Source of the DNA: Salana multivorans
GTDB taxonomy: Bacteria; Actinomycetota; Actinomycetes; Actinomycetales; Beutenbergiaceae
Assembly (NCBI RefSeq): GCF_003751805.1
Contig: NZ_RKHQ01000001.1
Coordinates: 1,488,001 to 1,552,000, forward strand
Length of the DNA stretch: 64,000 bases
Direction: 5' to 3'
Shown here: in pieces, positions 7,236 through 14,676 of the stretch
Position numbering within the stretch: the first letter of the stretch is position 1
How the letters are laid out: each line of letters opens with the position of its first letter
Translations under genes and position numbers: made by a program
Notes under the pieces: generated by a model
Databases searched by the model: none
What the model was told of the DNA's origin: nothing
What the model saw: the letters and a program-made list of their open reading frames with translations, nothing else

Positions 7236-9281
7236 ATGACGACGCGCACCCGCGCCGCGACGACCGACCCGGCCTGCGACCAGCTCGAGCTGGCACCTGG
7301 TGAACGCGCCCGGACGTGGGTGGCGCCGACGGTCGCCGGGGGACCGCCCGGGACCCTCCTTGCCGTCGCGTCCGGGGAGTCGGCCGATGCGTGGTGGGTG
7401 CTCGGGATCGACCGCGACGCACGCTGGGTCCTCCGGAGGGGTGACGGCCGCGCCGGGTGGACCGATCATCCGGTGCCCGCGCGGCTCGAGCCGTTCACCT
7501 GGGCGCTCGTCGACATCGCGGTCGACGCCGACGGGGTCCTCGTCGTCACGGTGTCCGGTGAGCCAACGCGTCTCCCGGCGGCGGGCCACGACGGTGCCCC
7601 CGCGTGGCGCGTGCGGATCGGCGTTCACGGCGACCGCGGGTGGTCCGGGCCGCTCGTGGACGGCCGGCCCTGGTACGACGGGTTCGTCGGCCTGTGCGGG
7701 AGGGTCGAGGTGGGTCGCCTCGCGGACGGGGAGGACGAGGACCTCCCCGCGCCGACGCTCGACCCGCGCTCGGCGTGGCCGCCGGCGCCGCTCACGGATC
7801 TCGATCGTCCGCGCTGGCACTTCTCGCCGCCCACGGGGTGGATGAACGAGCCGCACGGCGCGCTCCACCACGGGGGACGGCACCACCTCTTCTACCAGCG
7901 CAACGAGCTCGGCCCCTTCTGGGGCGCCATCACCTGGGGACACGCGGTCAGCGACGACCTGGTGACGTGGCGCGACGTCGGCCACGCGCTCGAGCCGCAC
8001 CTCGTTCCCTGTGCGCCCGACGGCATCTGGTCGGGCAGCTCGGCGAAGGACGCGGAGGGGTCGCCCTACCTCTTCTTCACCGGGGGCGACGAACGCGACG
8101 ACCCCAACCAGCGGACGGTCGTCGCCCGCCCCGTGACCGCCGACCTGAGCGAGTGGGTGGCCGATCGACGCCCCGTGACGACCTGGCACGACGCAGCCGC
8201 GGCAGCCGCCGGGCTGGGCCTCACCCTGCTGAGGGAGTTCCGCGACCCGTTCGTGTGGCGCGAGGGCGAGGAGTGGTTCCAGCTCGTCGGCACGGGTGTC
8301 GAGGGGCGGGGCGGCACCGCGTTCCTCTTCGCCGCCCCGGGACCGGACGGCCCGTGGGACGCCGTCGGGCCCCTCCTCGTCGGCGACGCCGCGGCGCAGC
8401 CGGAGACCGGCGTGATGTGGGAGCTTCCCGGCCTCGTCCCGATCGGTCGAGGCCTGGACGGCGTCGAGCGCCACCTGTTCCTGGTCTCGCCCTGGTGGGC
8501 GGAGCCCGGGCCGCACTGGCTTCAGTACGTCTGGTACTGGGTCGGCGTCTGGGATCGGGACGCGCGTCGGTTCCGACCCGACGACACCGCGCCGCGGTCG
8601 CTGGACGTCGGCGGCTACCTGACCGGAGGAACGCTGAGTGTCACGGAGGACGGCCGGGTGCTGCTGTGGTCGATCACGCAGGATCTGCTGTCGGACGAGG
8701 AGCATCGCGACCGGGGCTGGGCCGGTGGCGCGGGCCTGCCGCTCGAGCTGTCGCTGCGGGAGGGTCTGCTGGCCGTGGCGCCGGTCCGTGAGGTGACCCG
8801 TCTGCGCGACGGGTCGGCGGAGGTGACGTCCTCGCCCGAGGGTGGCGCCGGGTTCGAGCTCAGCGACGGCGCCATGTGGGAGCTGGAGGTGGACCTCGAC
8901 CTGCCGCGGGGCGGCAGCGTCGTCGTCGCCGTCCGCCCGGGTGGCGACGAGACGACGAGGCTGACGGTCACGCGCCGCGACGACGAGGAGGTGGTCCTGC
9001 ACGTGGCTGGTCCCCGCGAGCGTCCGTCCCGGCACGTCGGCGCGGACCTTCCCGGTCGGGTGCGGCTGCGGGTGATGGCCGACCACTCGCTGGTCGAGGC
9101 GTTCCTCGGCGACCGTGTCGTCGCGACGACGCGGGCCTGGGCGCGACCGGGCACCCGCGAGGGTGCGCACGTCGACGTGGGCGATGGTGCCGTCGTCGTC
9201 GGATCGCGGGCCTGGAGGCTGCGACCGGCGCCCGTCCTCGGTGACCGGCGCGAGACACCCCGGTCCGGCGCGGCGACCTGA
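7236..9281 (+). CDS. GH32 glycosidase with Glu at nucleophile position
   Basis: This 681-residue protein has an N-terminal beta-rich domain of about 190 residues, the GH32 five-bladed propeller from about residue 192, and a C-terminal beta-sandwich from about residue 540. The first propeller motif reads GWMNEPHG, with Glu205 where GH32 fructosidases have Asp (WMNDPNG). The RDPFV motif (about residue 335) and the acid/base Glu in MWELPG (about residue 393) are present. GH32 enzymes hydrolyse or transfer beta-fructosyl units (sucrose, inulin, levan). No signal peptide is seen, which fits cytosolic cleavage of imported oligosaccharide. The ATG at 7236 is chosen because it follows gcggagaag and begins 30 bases after the preceding stop; the frame is open much further upstream but overlaps the previous gene. 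Family sure; activity uncertain because of the substitution. Confidence 0.88.
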   Translation: MTTRTRAATTDPACDQLELAPGERARTWVAPTVAGGPPGTLLAVASGESADAWWVLGIDRDARWVLRRGDGRAGWTDHPVPARLEPFTWALVDIAVDADGVLVVTVSGEPTRLPAAGHDGAPAWRVRIGVHGDRGWSGPLVDGRPWYDGFVGLCGRVEVGRLADGEDEDLPAPTLDPRSAWPPAPLTDLDRPRWHFSPPTGWMNEPHGALHHGGRHHLFYQRNELGPFWGAITWGHAVSDDLVTWRDVGHALEPHLVPCAPDGIWSGSSAKDAEGSPYLFFTGGDERDDPNQRTVVARPVTADLSEWVADRRPVTTWHDAAAAAAGLGLTLLREFRDPFVWREGEEWFQLVGTGVEGRGGTAFLFAAPGPDGPWDAVGPLLVGDAAAQPETGVMWELPGLVPIGRGLDGVERHLFLVSPWWAEPGPHWLQYVWYWVGVWDRDARRFRPDDTAPRSLDVGGYLTGGTLSVTEDGRVLLWSITQDLLSDEEHRDRGWAGGAGLPLELSLREGLLAVAPVREVTRLRDGSAEVTSSPEGGAGFELSDGAMWELEVDLDLPRGGSVVVAVRPGGDETTRLTVTRRDDEEVVLHVAGPRERPSRHVGADLPGRVRLRVMADHSLVEAFLGDRVVATTRAWARPGTREGAHVDVGDGAVVVGSRAWRLRPAPVLGDRRETPRSGAAT

Positions 9282-9295
9282 GGCTGGCGAGCCGG

Positions 9296-10126
9296 CTACA
9301 GCGCGAGGACCTCGCGGATGGTGCGGGTGACGCCGCGCTCGTCGTTGCCGGGCGCGCGGTGGCGGGCGACGGCGACGGTGTCGGGGTGCGCGTTCGCCAT
9401 CGCGAACGACCAGGCGGCGCGCCGGAGCATCCCGATGTCGTTGGGGTAGTCCCCGAACGCCATCGTCTGCTCGGGGGCGATGCCGAGCGCGTCCTGGAGC
9501 TCGCCGAGGGCGCGGCCCTTGTCCGCCGTCGGGCTCATGACGTCGACCCACACCCGCGCCGAGGACAGGAGCCGGGCGCCGGGGATCGTCCCGAGCGCGG
9601 GGAGGACGCCGTCCTCCGCGCCGCTGGGGTCCCAGACGGCGAGCTTGAGGTCGTCGTCGTCCACCGCGCGCAGGTCCTCGACCACCTCGAGCAGCGGGTA
9701 GTACGGACGGGCGACCGCGAGGAACTCCTCGTCCGCGCGGTGGGTGTAGGCGCTGCGCCGTCCGCACACGACGACGCCGGCGTTGCCGCCCGCCGCCTCG
9801 TACCGCGCGACGCCGTCGAGGACGGTCGCGCGCGTGCCGCGCGGGGTGGGGTCGATCGCGACGACCTCCTCCCCGCGGGCGAGCAGCGCCCCGTTCTCCG
9901 CGATGACGTCGAGCTCGCGCAGGAGGTCGGCCCCCGCCTCGGTGTCGTGGTCGGGGACGACGACGCGGCGGATGCTCTCCCACTGCCGTCCGCTCGCCGG
10001 GACGACGGCCACGCCGCGCCGGCGAAGCTCGCGCAGCACGGCGGGGAAGTCGGGGTCCAGGCGCTTGTCGGAGTCCAGCAGCGTCCCGTCGAGATCGATG
10101 GCCACGAGTCGGATGTCAGGGGTCAC
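9296..10126 (-). CDS. HAD-superfamily Cof-type phosphatase
   Basis: This 276-residue haloacid-dehalogenase phosphatase is of the Cof/YidA subfamily, which usually dephosphorylates sugar phosphates or cofactors in the cytosol. Motif I is VAIDLDGTLLD (nucleophile Asp near residue 10), motif II is PASGR, and motif III/IV is TADKGRALGEL with FGDYPNDIGML. A C2B-type cap lies between motifs II and III. The start is GTG at 10126, preceded by GAGACT and six bases, the leaderless-like arrangement seen at many genes here. It converges on the GH32 gene with only 14 bases between stops. The substrate is unknown. Confidence 0.92.
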   Translation of the reverse strand: MTPDIRLVAIDLDGTLLDSDKRLDPDFPAVLRELRRRGVAVVPASGRQWESIRRVVVPDHDTEAGADLLRELDVIAENGALLARGEEVVAIDPTPRGTRATVLDGVARYEAAGGNAGVVVCGRRSAYTHRADEEFLAVARPYYPLLEVVEDLRAVDDDDLKLAVWDPSGAEDGVLPALGTIPGARLLSSARVWVDVMSPTADKGRALGELQDALGIAPEQTMAFGDYPNDIGMLRRAAWSFAMANAHPDTVAVARHRAPGNDERGVTRTIREVLAL

Positions 10127-10266
10127 GGGTCCAGTCTCCCCCAGGGGACCGAGCCGACGGGCGCCCTGTGGACCGCGGGCGACGCCGCGGATGGTCGTCC
10201 CCAGAGTTGTCCCCAGCGTGGGGTCGCGCTCGGCGTCACGTCGGTCCGGGGTGGCACTCTTGGGCG

Positions 10267-12123
10267 ATGGAGACGCTCGCGATCGGTGTGATCGGTCTGG
10301 TGGTCATCGCGTTCTCGGCGTCGCTGGCGCCGAAGCTGCGGATCGCCTCGCCGCTCGTCCTCGTCGTGCTCGGCATCGGGATCTCGCTGCTGCCGGGGGT
10401 GCCGGACGTCGTGGTCGACCCCGAGTGGATCCTCGCCGGGGTGCTGCCGCCGCTGCTGTACTCGGCGGCCGTGTCGATGCCGGCGATGGACTTCCGACGC
10501 GACCTGCGCACGATCTCCGGGCTCGCGATCGTGCTCGTCGTGGTGAGCGCCGTCGCGCTGGGCTTCGTGTTCCACGCGCTCATCCCCTCGCTGCCGCTGC
10601 CCGCCGCCATCGCGCTCGGGGCGATCGTCAGCCCGACGGACGCGGTCGCGACGTCGATCGTCAAGGACGTCGGCGTCTCGCACCGGCTGACCGCTGTGCT
10701 GGAGGGCGAGTCGCTGCTCAACGACGCGACCGCGCTCGCGCTCCTGCGCTCCGCCGTGGCGGTCGCCGTCATCCAGTCGGCCGAGCTGTCCGCCGGAACG
10801 GTGGCGTGGGACTTCCTCCGCTCGCTCGCCATCGCCATCGCGATCGGCTGGGTCGTCGGTCGCGCCAACCTGATGATCCGTCGCCGGGTGACGGACACCG
10901 CGGCGAACACGGTGCTGTCGTTCGCGGTGCCGTTCCTCGCGTCGATCCCCGCCGAGGTGCTCGACGCCTCGGGGCTGGTCGCCGCCGTCGTGGCGGGCCT
11001 CGTGACCGGTCACGGTGCCGCGCGGTACTTCCCGCCGACGCAGCGCGCGGCGGACGCCCGGACGTGGCGGACCGTCGAGCTGGTGCTCGAGGGCGCGGTC
11101 TTCCTCATCATGGGCCTGGAGCTCTCGGCGGTGCTCGACGGGCTCGGCTCGGCCTCCGCCGCCTGGCGCGGGGTCATGGCAGGGCTGCTCGCGATCGTCG
11201 TGGTCCTCCTCGTCCGTGCCGTGTACGTGGCGGTGCTGGTGAGCGGTCTGCAGCGGCGCAAGCGCCGGCTCGGCGAGCATCGGCGACGGGTCGGGGCGTT
11301 CGAGCAGGCGCTGGGCGATGACGTGCCGCCCAAGGTCCGCCGGCGCGTGGTGCGTCTGCGCTCCGACCTCGACTTCTACGAGCTGGAGAGCTTCGGCTGG
11401 CGCGACGGCGGGGTGCTCGTCTGGGCCGGCATGCGGGGCGTCGTCACGCTCGTGGCGGCCCAGACGCTGCCCGCGACGTTCCCGCACCGCAGCCTGCTCG
11501 TGCTCATCGCGTTCGTCGTCGCCGCCGTGTCGCTGCTCGTCCAGGGCGGCACGCTGCCCTGGCTCGTGCGGGTCCTGCGGCCCTCGGCGGTGGATGCGGA
11601 CCGGGTCGCCCAGGAGTACCGCGAGCTCAACGCCGAGATGCTCGAGAAGGGCCTCGCGGAGGTGGTGGCCGAGGCCGGCGAGGGATCCGCGACGCCCGGG
11701 CAGGAGGTCGTCATGCAGCGGCTGCGCGAGCTCGTCCGCCGGCGCGAGGCCAGCGGCGCGGTCCTCGGCGCCGGACCCGGTGGCGGTATCGCGGCCGAGG
11801 CGGCCGGCGCCGGGGCGGAGAGTCGCGAGGACGAGGGTCGCCAGGACGAGGGTCGCGAGGGCGAGTCCGGCGGGCCCGGTGCCGAGGCGGCCGTTCGCGA
11901 GGTGCCCCCCGGAGCCGCGCCCGGGTCCGGCGACGAGAGGCCGGACGGCGAGGCGCTGGGAGCTGCCATGCGGCAGATGCGGCTGCGGCTGGTCCAGGCG
12001 CAGCGTCACGCCCTGCTGCGGGCTCGCGACGAGGGGCGCTACTCCTCGGTCGTCCTCACCGGGGCGCTGGAGGCGCTCGACGCCGAGCAGATCGCCCTCG
12101 AGGTCCGCGCCGACCTCGACTGA
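10267..12123 (+). CDS. CPA1-family Na+/H+ antiporter
   Basis: This 618-residue monovalent cation/proton antiporter of the CPA1 family is expected to help control cytoplasmic pH and Na+. About twelve membrane helices fill residues 1-440. The SPTDAVATSIVKDVG motif and GESLLNDATALALL are the family's ion-binding region, including the conserved Asp residues. The C-terminal cytosolic tail (about 180 residues) is hydrophilic and contains a short DEGR/DEGRE repeat (bases 11825-11870). The ATG at 10267 is chosen because the first membrane helix begins immediately and CACTCT stands six bases before it; the in-frame GTG at 10168 would add a non-membrane basic tail. Confidence 0.93.
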   Translation: METLAIGVIGLVVIAFSASLAPKLRIASPLVLVVLGIGISLLPGVPDVVVDPEWILAGVLPPLLYSAAVSMPAMDFRRDLRTISGLAIVLVVVSAVALGFVFHALIPSLPLPAAIALGAIVSPTDAVATSIVKDVGVSHRLTAVLEGESLLNDATALALLRSAVAVAVIQSAELSAGTVAWDFLRSLAIAIAIGWVVGRANLMIRRRVTDTAANTVLSFAVPFLASIPAEVLDASGLVAAVVAGLVTGHGAARYFPPTQRAADARTWRTVELVLEGAVFLIMGLELSAVLDGLGSASAAWRGVMAGLLAIVVVLLVRAVYVAVLVSGLQRRKRRLGEHRRRVGAFEQALGDDVPPKVRRRVVRLRSDLDFYELESFGWRDGGVLVWAGMRGVVTLVAAQTLPATFPHRSLLVLIAFVVAAVSLLVQGGTLPWLVRVLRPSAVDADRVAQEYRELNAEMLEKGLAEVVAEAGEGSATPGQEVVMQRLRELVRRREASGAVLGAGPGGGIAAEAAGAGAESREDEGRQDEGREGESGGPGAEAAVREVPPGAAPGSGDERPDGEALGAAMRQMRLRLVQAQRHALLRARDEGRYSSVVLTGALEALDAEQIALEVRADLD

Positions 12124-12183
12124 GCGCGCCGTCACCCGGACGCGGGTCGCCCCGCGCCGACCGTGAGGTGCGATCCTGGTGGC

Positions 12184-12891
12184 GTGAACGATCGTGGGAG
12201 CGCCGACACCGTTGCGGACCGCCTCGCCGTCGTCCGTCGTCGGATCACGCGGGCGAGCAGAGCCGCCGGGCGCGACCCGTCCGAGATCAGGATGCTGGCG
12301 GTGAGCAAGACCGTTCCGGCCGAGGTCGTCGAGTCGGCGCTGGACCTCGGCTGCCGTGACCTGGGCGAGTCGCGGGCGCAGGAGCTGACGGTCAAGGCGG
12401 AGGCGCTGGCGGAGCGCGGACCGCGCTGGGTGTTCATCGGCCCCGTCCAGACGAACAAGGCCCGCGAGGTCGCGAGGTACGCGCACGAGGTCCAGTCGCT
12501 CGACCGGGTCGAGCTCGCCGATGCGCTGCAGCGCCGGCTCGACCAGGCCGGTCGCATCCTCGACGTGCTCGTGCAGGTCAACACGTCGGCCGAGGCGAGC
12601 AAGTCAGGGGTGGCGCCCGACGCGGCGCTCGATCTCGTCCGGGAGGTCGCGCGCCGCGATCGGCTGCGCGTCCGCGGGCTCATGACGATCGGCACGCGTG
12701 GGGGCGACGAGGCGGAGACCCGGCGCTGCTTCCGCGAGCTGGTGCGGGTGCGGGAGCTGGTGCGCGACGCGGTGATCGACGGGGTCGTGCTGGACGAGCT
12801 GTCCATGGGGATGTCGGGAGACCTCGAGCTGGCGATCGCCGAGGGGTCGACCACCGTCCGCGTCGGCAGTGCGCTGTTCGGGGCGAGATAG
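12184..12891 (+). CDS. YggS/PROSC-type PLP homeostasis protein
   Basis: This 235-residue PLP-binding protein of the YggS/YlmE family binds pyridoxal phosphate on a lysine and buffers vitamin B6 and amino-acid pools. The PLP lysine is in MLAVSKTVP (about residue 42). The family motifs WVFIGPVQTNK (normally WHFIGxLQxNK), VQVNTSAEASKSG and GLMTIG...MSGDLELAIAEGSTTVRVG are all present. The GTG at 12184 is used (gatcct plus six bases upstream); the in-frame GTG at 12163 would add seven residues. In actinobacteria this gene often sits near division genes, but here it is followed by a thioesterase. Confidence 0.95.
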   Translation: MNDRGSADTVADRLAVVRRRITRASRAAGRDPSEIRMLAVSKTVPAEVVESALDLGCRDLGESRAQELTVKAEALAERGPRWVFIGPVQTNKAREVARYAHEVQSLDRVELADALQRRLDQAGRILDVLVQVNTSAEASKSGVAPDAALDLVREVARRDRLRVRGLMTIGTRGGDEAETRRCFRELVRVRELVRDAVIDGVVLDELSMGMSGDLELAIAEGSTTVRVGSALFGAR

Positions 12892-12900
12892 GGGAGCGTC

Positions 12901-13428
12901 ATGGGATCACGAGCCGTCGTGGTGCTGCCGGTGCGGTGGTCGGACGTCGACCTGTTCGGGCACGTCAACAATGCCGCGTTCCTGCGCTTCCTCGACGATG
13001 CGCGGTTCGCGGCCTTTCCGGGGATGGGCGTCGACGACGCGGGGGAGATCAGCGAGTCCGTGCTCGTGGTGGTCAAGCACGAGATCGACTACCTGGCGCC
13101 CGTGCGGTTCACGTCCGAGCCGCTGGCCGTCGAGGTGTGGGTGAGCCGCGTCGGGACGTCGTCCGTCGACTTCGGCTACGAGATCGGCGCGGTGGCCGCG
13201 GATGGGCCGGGTGGCGACGGGCCGATGGGTGCCGGCGTCGGAACCGACGGGACGGACGCCGAGGCGCGGCCCGGTGCCGGCGGCCCCGCGGCCACGCCCT
13301 TCCTGCGGGCGCTGTCGCGCATGGTCCAGATCGATCGCTCGACGGGTCGGCCGCGCCCGTTCGACGATGCGCAGCGCGAGGTCTTCGCCGCCCACACGGA
13401 CGAACCGCCGCCGCTTCGCGGCTGGTAG
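12901..13428 (+). CDS. 4HBT-fold acyl-CoA thioesterase
   Basis: This 175-residue hotdog-fold thioesterase of the 4-hydroxybenzoyl-CoA thioesterase/YbgC family hydrolyses acyl-CoA or acyl-carrier thioesters. The N-terminal motif RWSDVDLFGHVNNAAFLRFLDDAR contains the catalytic Asp and the HVNN signature (key residues D...GHVNN...F). The second strand region HEIDYLAPVRFTS is typical. A Gly/Ala-rich insert of about 35 residues (GPGGDGPMGAGVG onward, residues about 101-133) interrupts the fold before the last strands; this is unusual. The ATG at 12901 follows ataggggag and lies nine bases after the YggS stop, so the pair is probably one transcript. Confidence 0.9.
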   Translation: MGSRAVVVLPVRWSDVDLFGHVNNAAFLRFLDDARFAAFPGMGVDDAGEISESVLVVVKHEIDYLAPVRFTSEPLAVEVWVSRVGTSSVDFGYEIGAVAADGPGGDGPMGAGVGTDGTDAEARPGAGGPAATPFLRALSRMVQIDRSTGRPRPFDDAQREVFAAHTDEPPPLRGW

Positions 13429-13814
13429 CGCCGGAGGCGGACACCGTCCGTCGTCGCCGCTGGCGGGGGCCGCGTTGGCCGCGGTTGCTGGTCGTGCCTG
13501 GCGCCGACCGCTCGATCCCTCCGCCACCGACCGTCGGCCTCGTCCGCCACCGACCGGCCCTCGGGTGTCGCTGCCGCTGGACCCTGCCCCTGCCGTCCTG
13601 CTCCCTGCTGCCCTACCGCCCGCCGCTGCATCGTCTCGCCGCCAGCGGCCGTGGGTGCCGCCGGCCGCCCTGGCCGTCATCGCTGTGACCCACGCCACAC
13701 AGAAGCGCAAGCGATACATCGTTGACAGATCTCGATGGAGCGTGCGACGATATGTCGGTACCGATCGCGATAGCGACCCACTCGCTCGCGACACCGACGA
13801 ACCAAGGAGTTCTC
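13429..13814. other. 386-base noncoding region before padR gene
   Basis: No convincing gene is seen. Its first 250 bases are GC-rich and low in structure. From about 13711 the composition becomes less GC-rich and holds a promoter candidate, TTGACA at 13722-13727 with the weak -10 GACGAT at 13746-13751 (18-base spacer). Five-base inverted elements atcgt (13718-13722) and acgat (13747-13751) flank this core. It is likely the promoter/operator of the PadR gene at 13815; no Shine-Dalgarno-like element other than aaggag at 13804-13809 is present. Confidence 0.5.
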
Positions 13815-14576
13815 ATGCGACACCAGCACAGCAACCAGCCCCACCACCGCGAGGGGGGCCTCGGGAACGACGGTCCCCGTCGCGGCCGCACGTCCGACGA
13901 CTTCGGCACCTTCGACGGCGACTTCAGCGACGGCTTCGACCCTCGGGCCGATGGCGACGGTCGCGGTCGCGGGCGAGGCCGCGGCGGTCGACGCGGTCCC
14001 GGCTTCGGCACCGGCGGCATGGGCCGTGGGCCGATGGGCCCGGGCTTCGAGACCGGCGGCCGGGGCTTCGGCCCCTTCGGCTTCGGGCCCATGGGCCCGA
14101 TGGGCGGCCCCGGCGGCCGCGGCCGCGGGCGGCGCGCCCGTCGTGGCGACGTCCGGCAGGCGATCCTCGCCGTCCTGTCCGAGGGCCCCTCGAACGGCTA
14201 CGGCATCATCAAGGCGATCGAGGAGCACACGGGCGGGGTCTGGCGCACCAGCCCCGGCTCGGTGTACCCCACGCTCGCGCAGCTCTCCGACGAGGGCCTC
14301 ATCGCGCCGGTCGAGGGCTCCTCGGCCAGCGGCACCGAGTACGAGCTGACCGAGGCGGGCCGCACCCACGTGGCCGAGAACGCCGAGGAGCTCGCCAAGG
14401 TCTGGGCCCCCGCCGAGCAGGAGTGGGCCGAGGTCGGCGACCTGTGGGTCTCCGCCCGCAAGCTCATGGAGGCGCTCAAGCAGGTCACCATCAACGGGAC
14501 CCCGGAGCAGCGCGAGCAGCTCGTCAGCAAGATGGACGAGCTGCGCCGCGAGGCCTACCGCCTCCTCTCGGAGTAG
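13815..14576 (+). CDS. PadR-family repressor with Gly-rich N-terminal tail
   Basis: This 253-residue protein has a PadR winged-helix domain from about residue 112 (GDVRQAILAVLSEG, GYGIIKAIEEHTGGVWRTSPGSVYPTLAQL) and a C-terminal dimerisation helix. PadR proteins repress drug-efflux or phenolic-stress genes, and the next gene is an ABC exporter, so it probably controls that. The first 110 residues are a low-complexity tail rich in Gly, Arg, Phe, Pro and Met (GRGRGRGG, GMGRGPMGPG, GFGPFGFGPMGPMGG), predicted disordered. The ATG at 13815 is chosen because it follows aaggag; the frame is open to a GTG at 13722 that overlaps the promoter. A hairpin follows the stop. Confidence 0.93.
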   Translation: MRHQHSNQPHHREGGLGNDGPRRGRTSDDFGTFDGDFSDGFDPRADGDGRGRGRGRGGRRGPGFGTGGMGRGPMGPGFETGGRGFGPFGFGPMGPMGGPGGRGRGRRARRGDVRQAILAVLSEGPSNGYGIIKAIEEHTGGVWRTSPGSVYPTLAQLSDEGLIAPVEGSSASGTEYELTEAGRTHVAENAEELAKVWAPAEQEWAEVGDLWVSARKLMEALKQVTINGTPEQREQLVSKMDELRREAYRLLSE

Positions 14577-14582
14577 CCCCGT

Positions 14583-14634
14583 CGACGAGTGCGGGGTTCG
14601 GACATCGAACGGGTGCCGAACCCCGCGCTCGACG
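14583..14634 (+). terminator. Hairpin between padR and ABC exporter
   Basis: A perfect 11-base stem (14591-14601 with 14616-14626) is extended outward to about 18 pairs with one G-T wobble and one mismatch, around a 14-base loop. It begins seven bases after the PadR stop and ends 43 bases before the exporter start. It probably terminates or attenuates the regulator transcript, letting a fraction read into the exporter. Confidence 0.6.
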
Positions 14635-14676
14635 CAGCACCACCACCCAGCACCAGACGAACAGGAGGTGAGGCCT

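Noticed and set aside
11825-11870. DEGR/DEGRE tandem repeat in the antiporter tail
   Set aside because: Only two or three imperfect units inside a hydrophilic tail; not enough for a functional repeat claim.
10123-12486. 787-codon open frame on the minus strand opposite the antiporter and YggS genes
   Set aside because: It is antisense to two well-supported genes, has no start signal and is Arg/Asp/Gly-biased low complexity, the normal shadow of G/C third positions.
13711-13760. PadR box with ATGT/ACAT half-sites upstream of the PadR gene
   Set aside because: acat (13716) and atgt (13752) are present but 32 bases apart, much more than the usual eight; only the promoter is reported.
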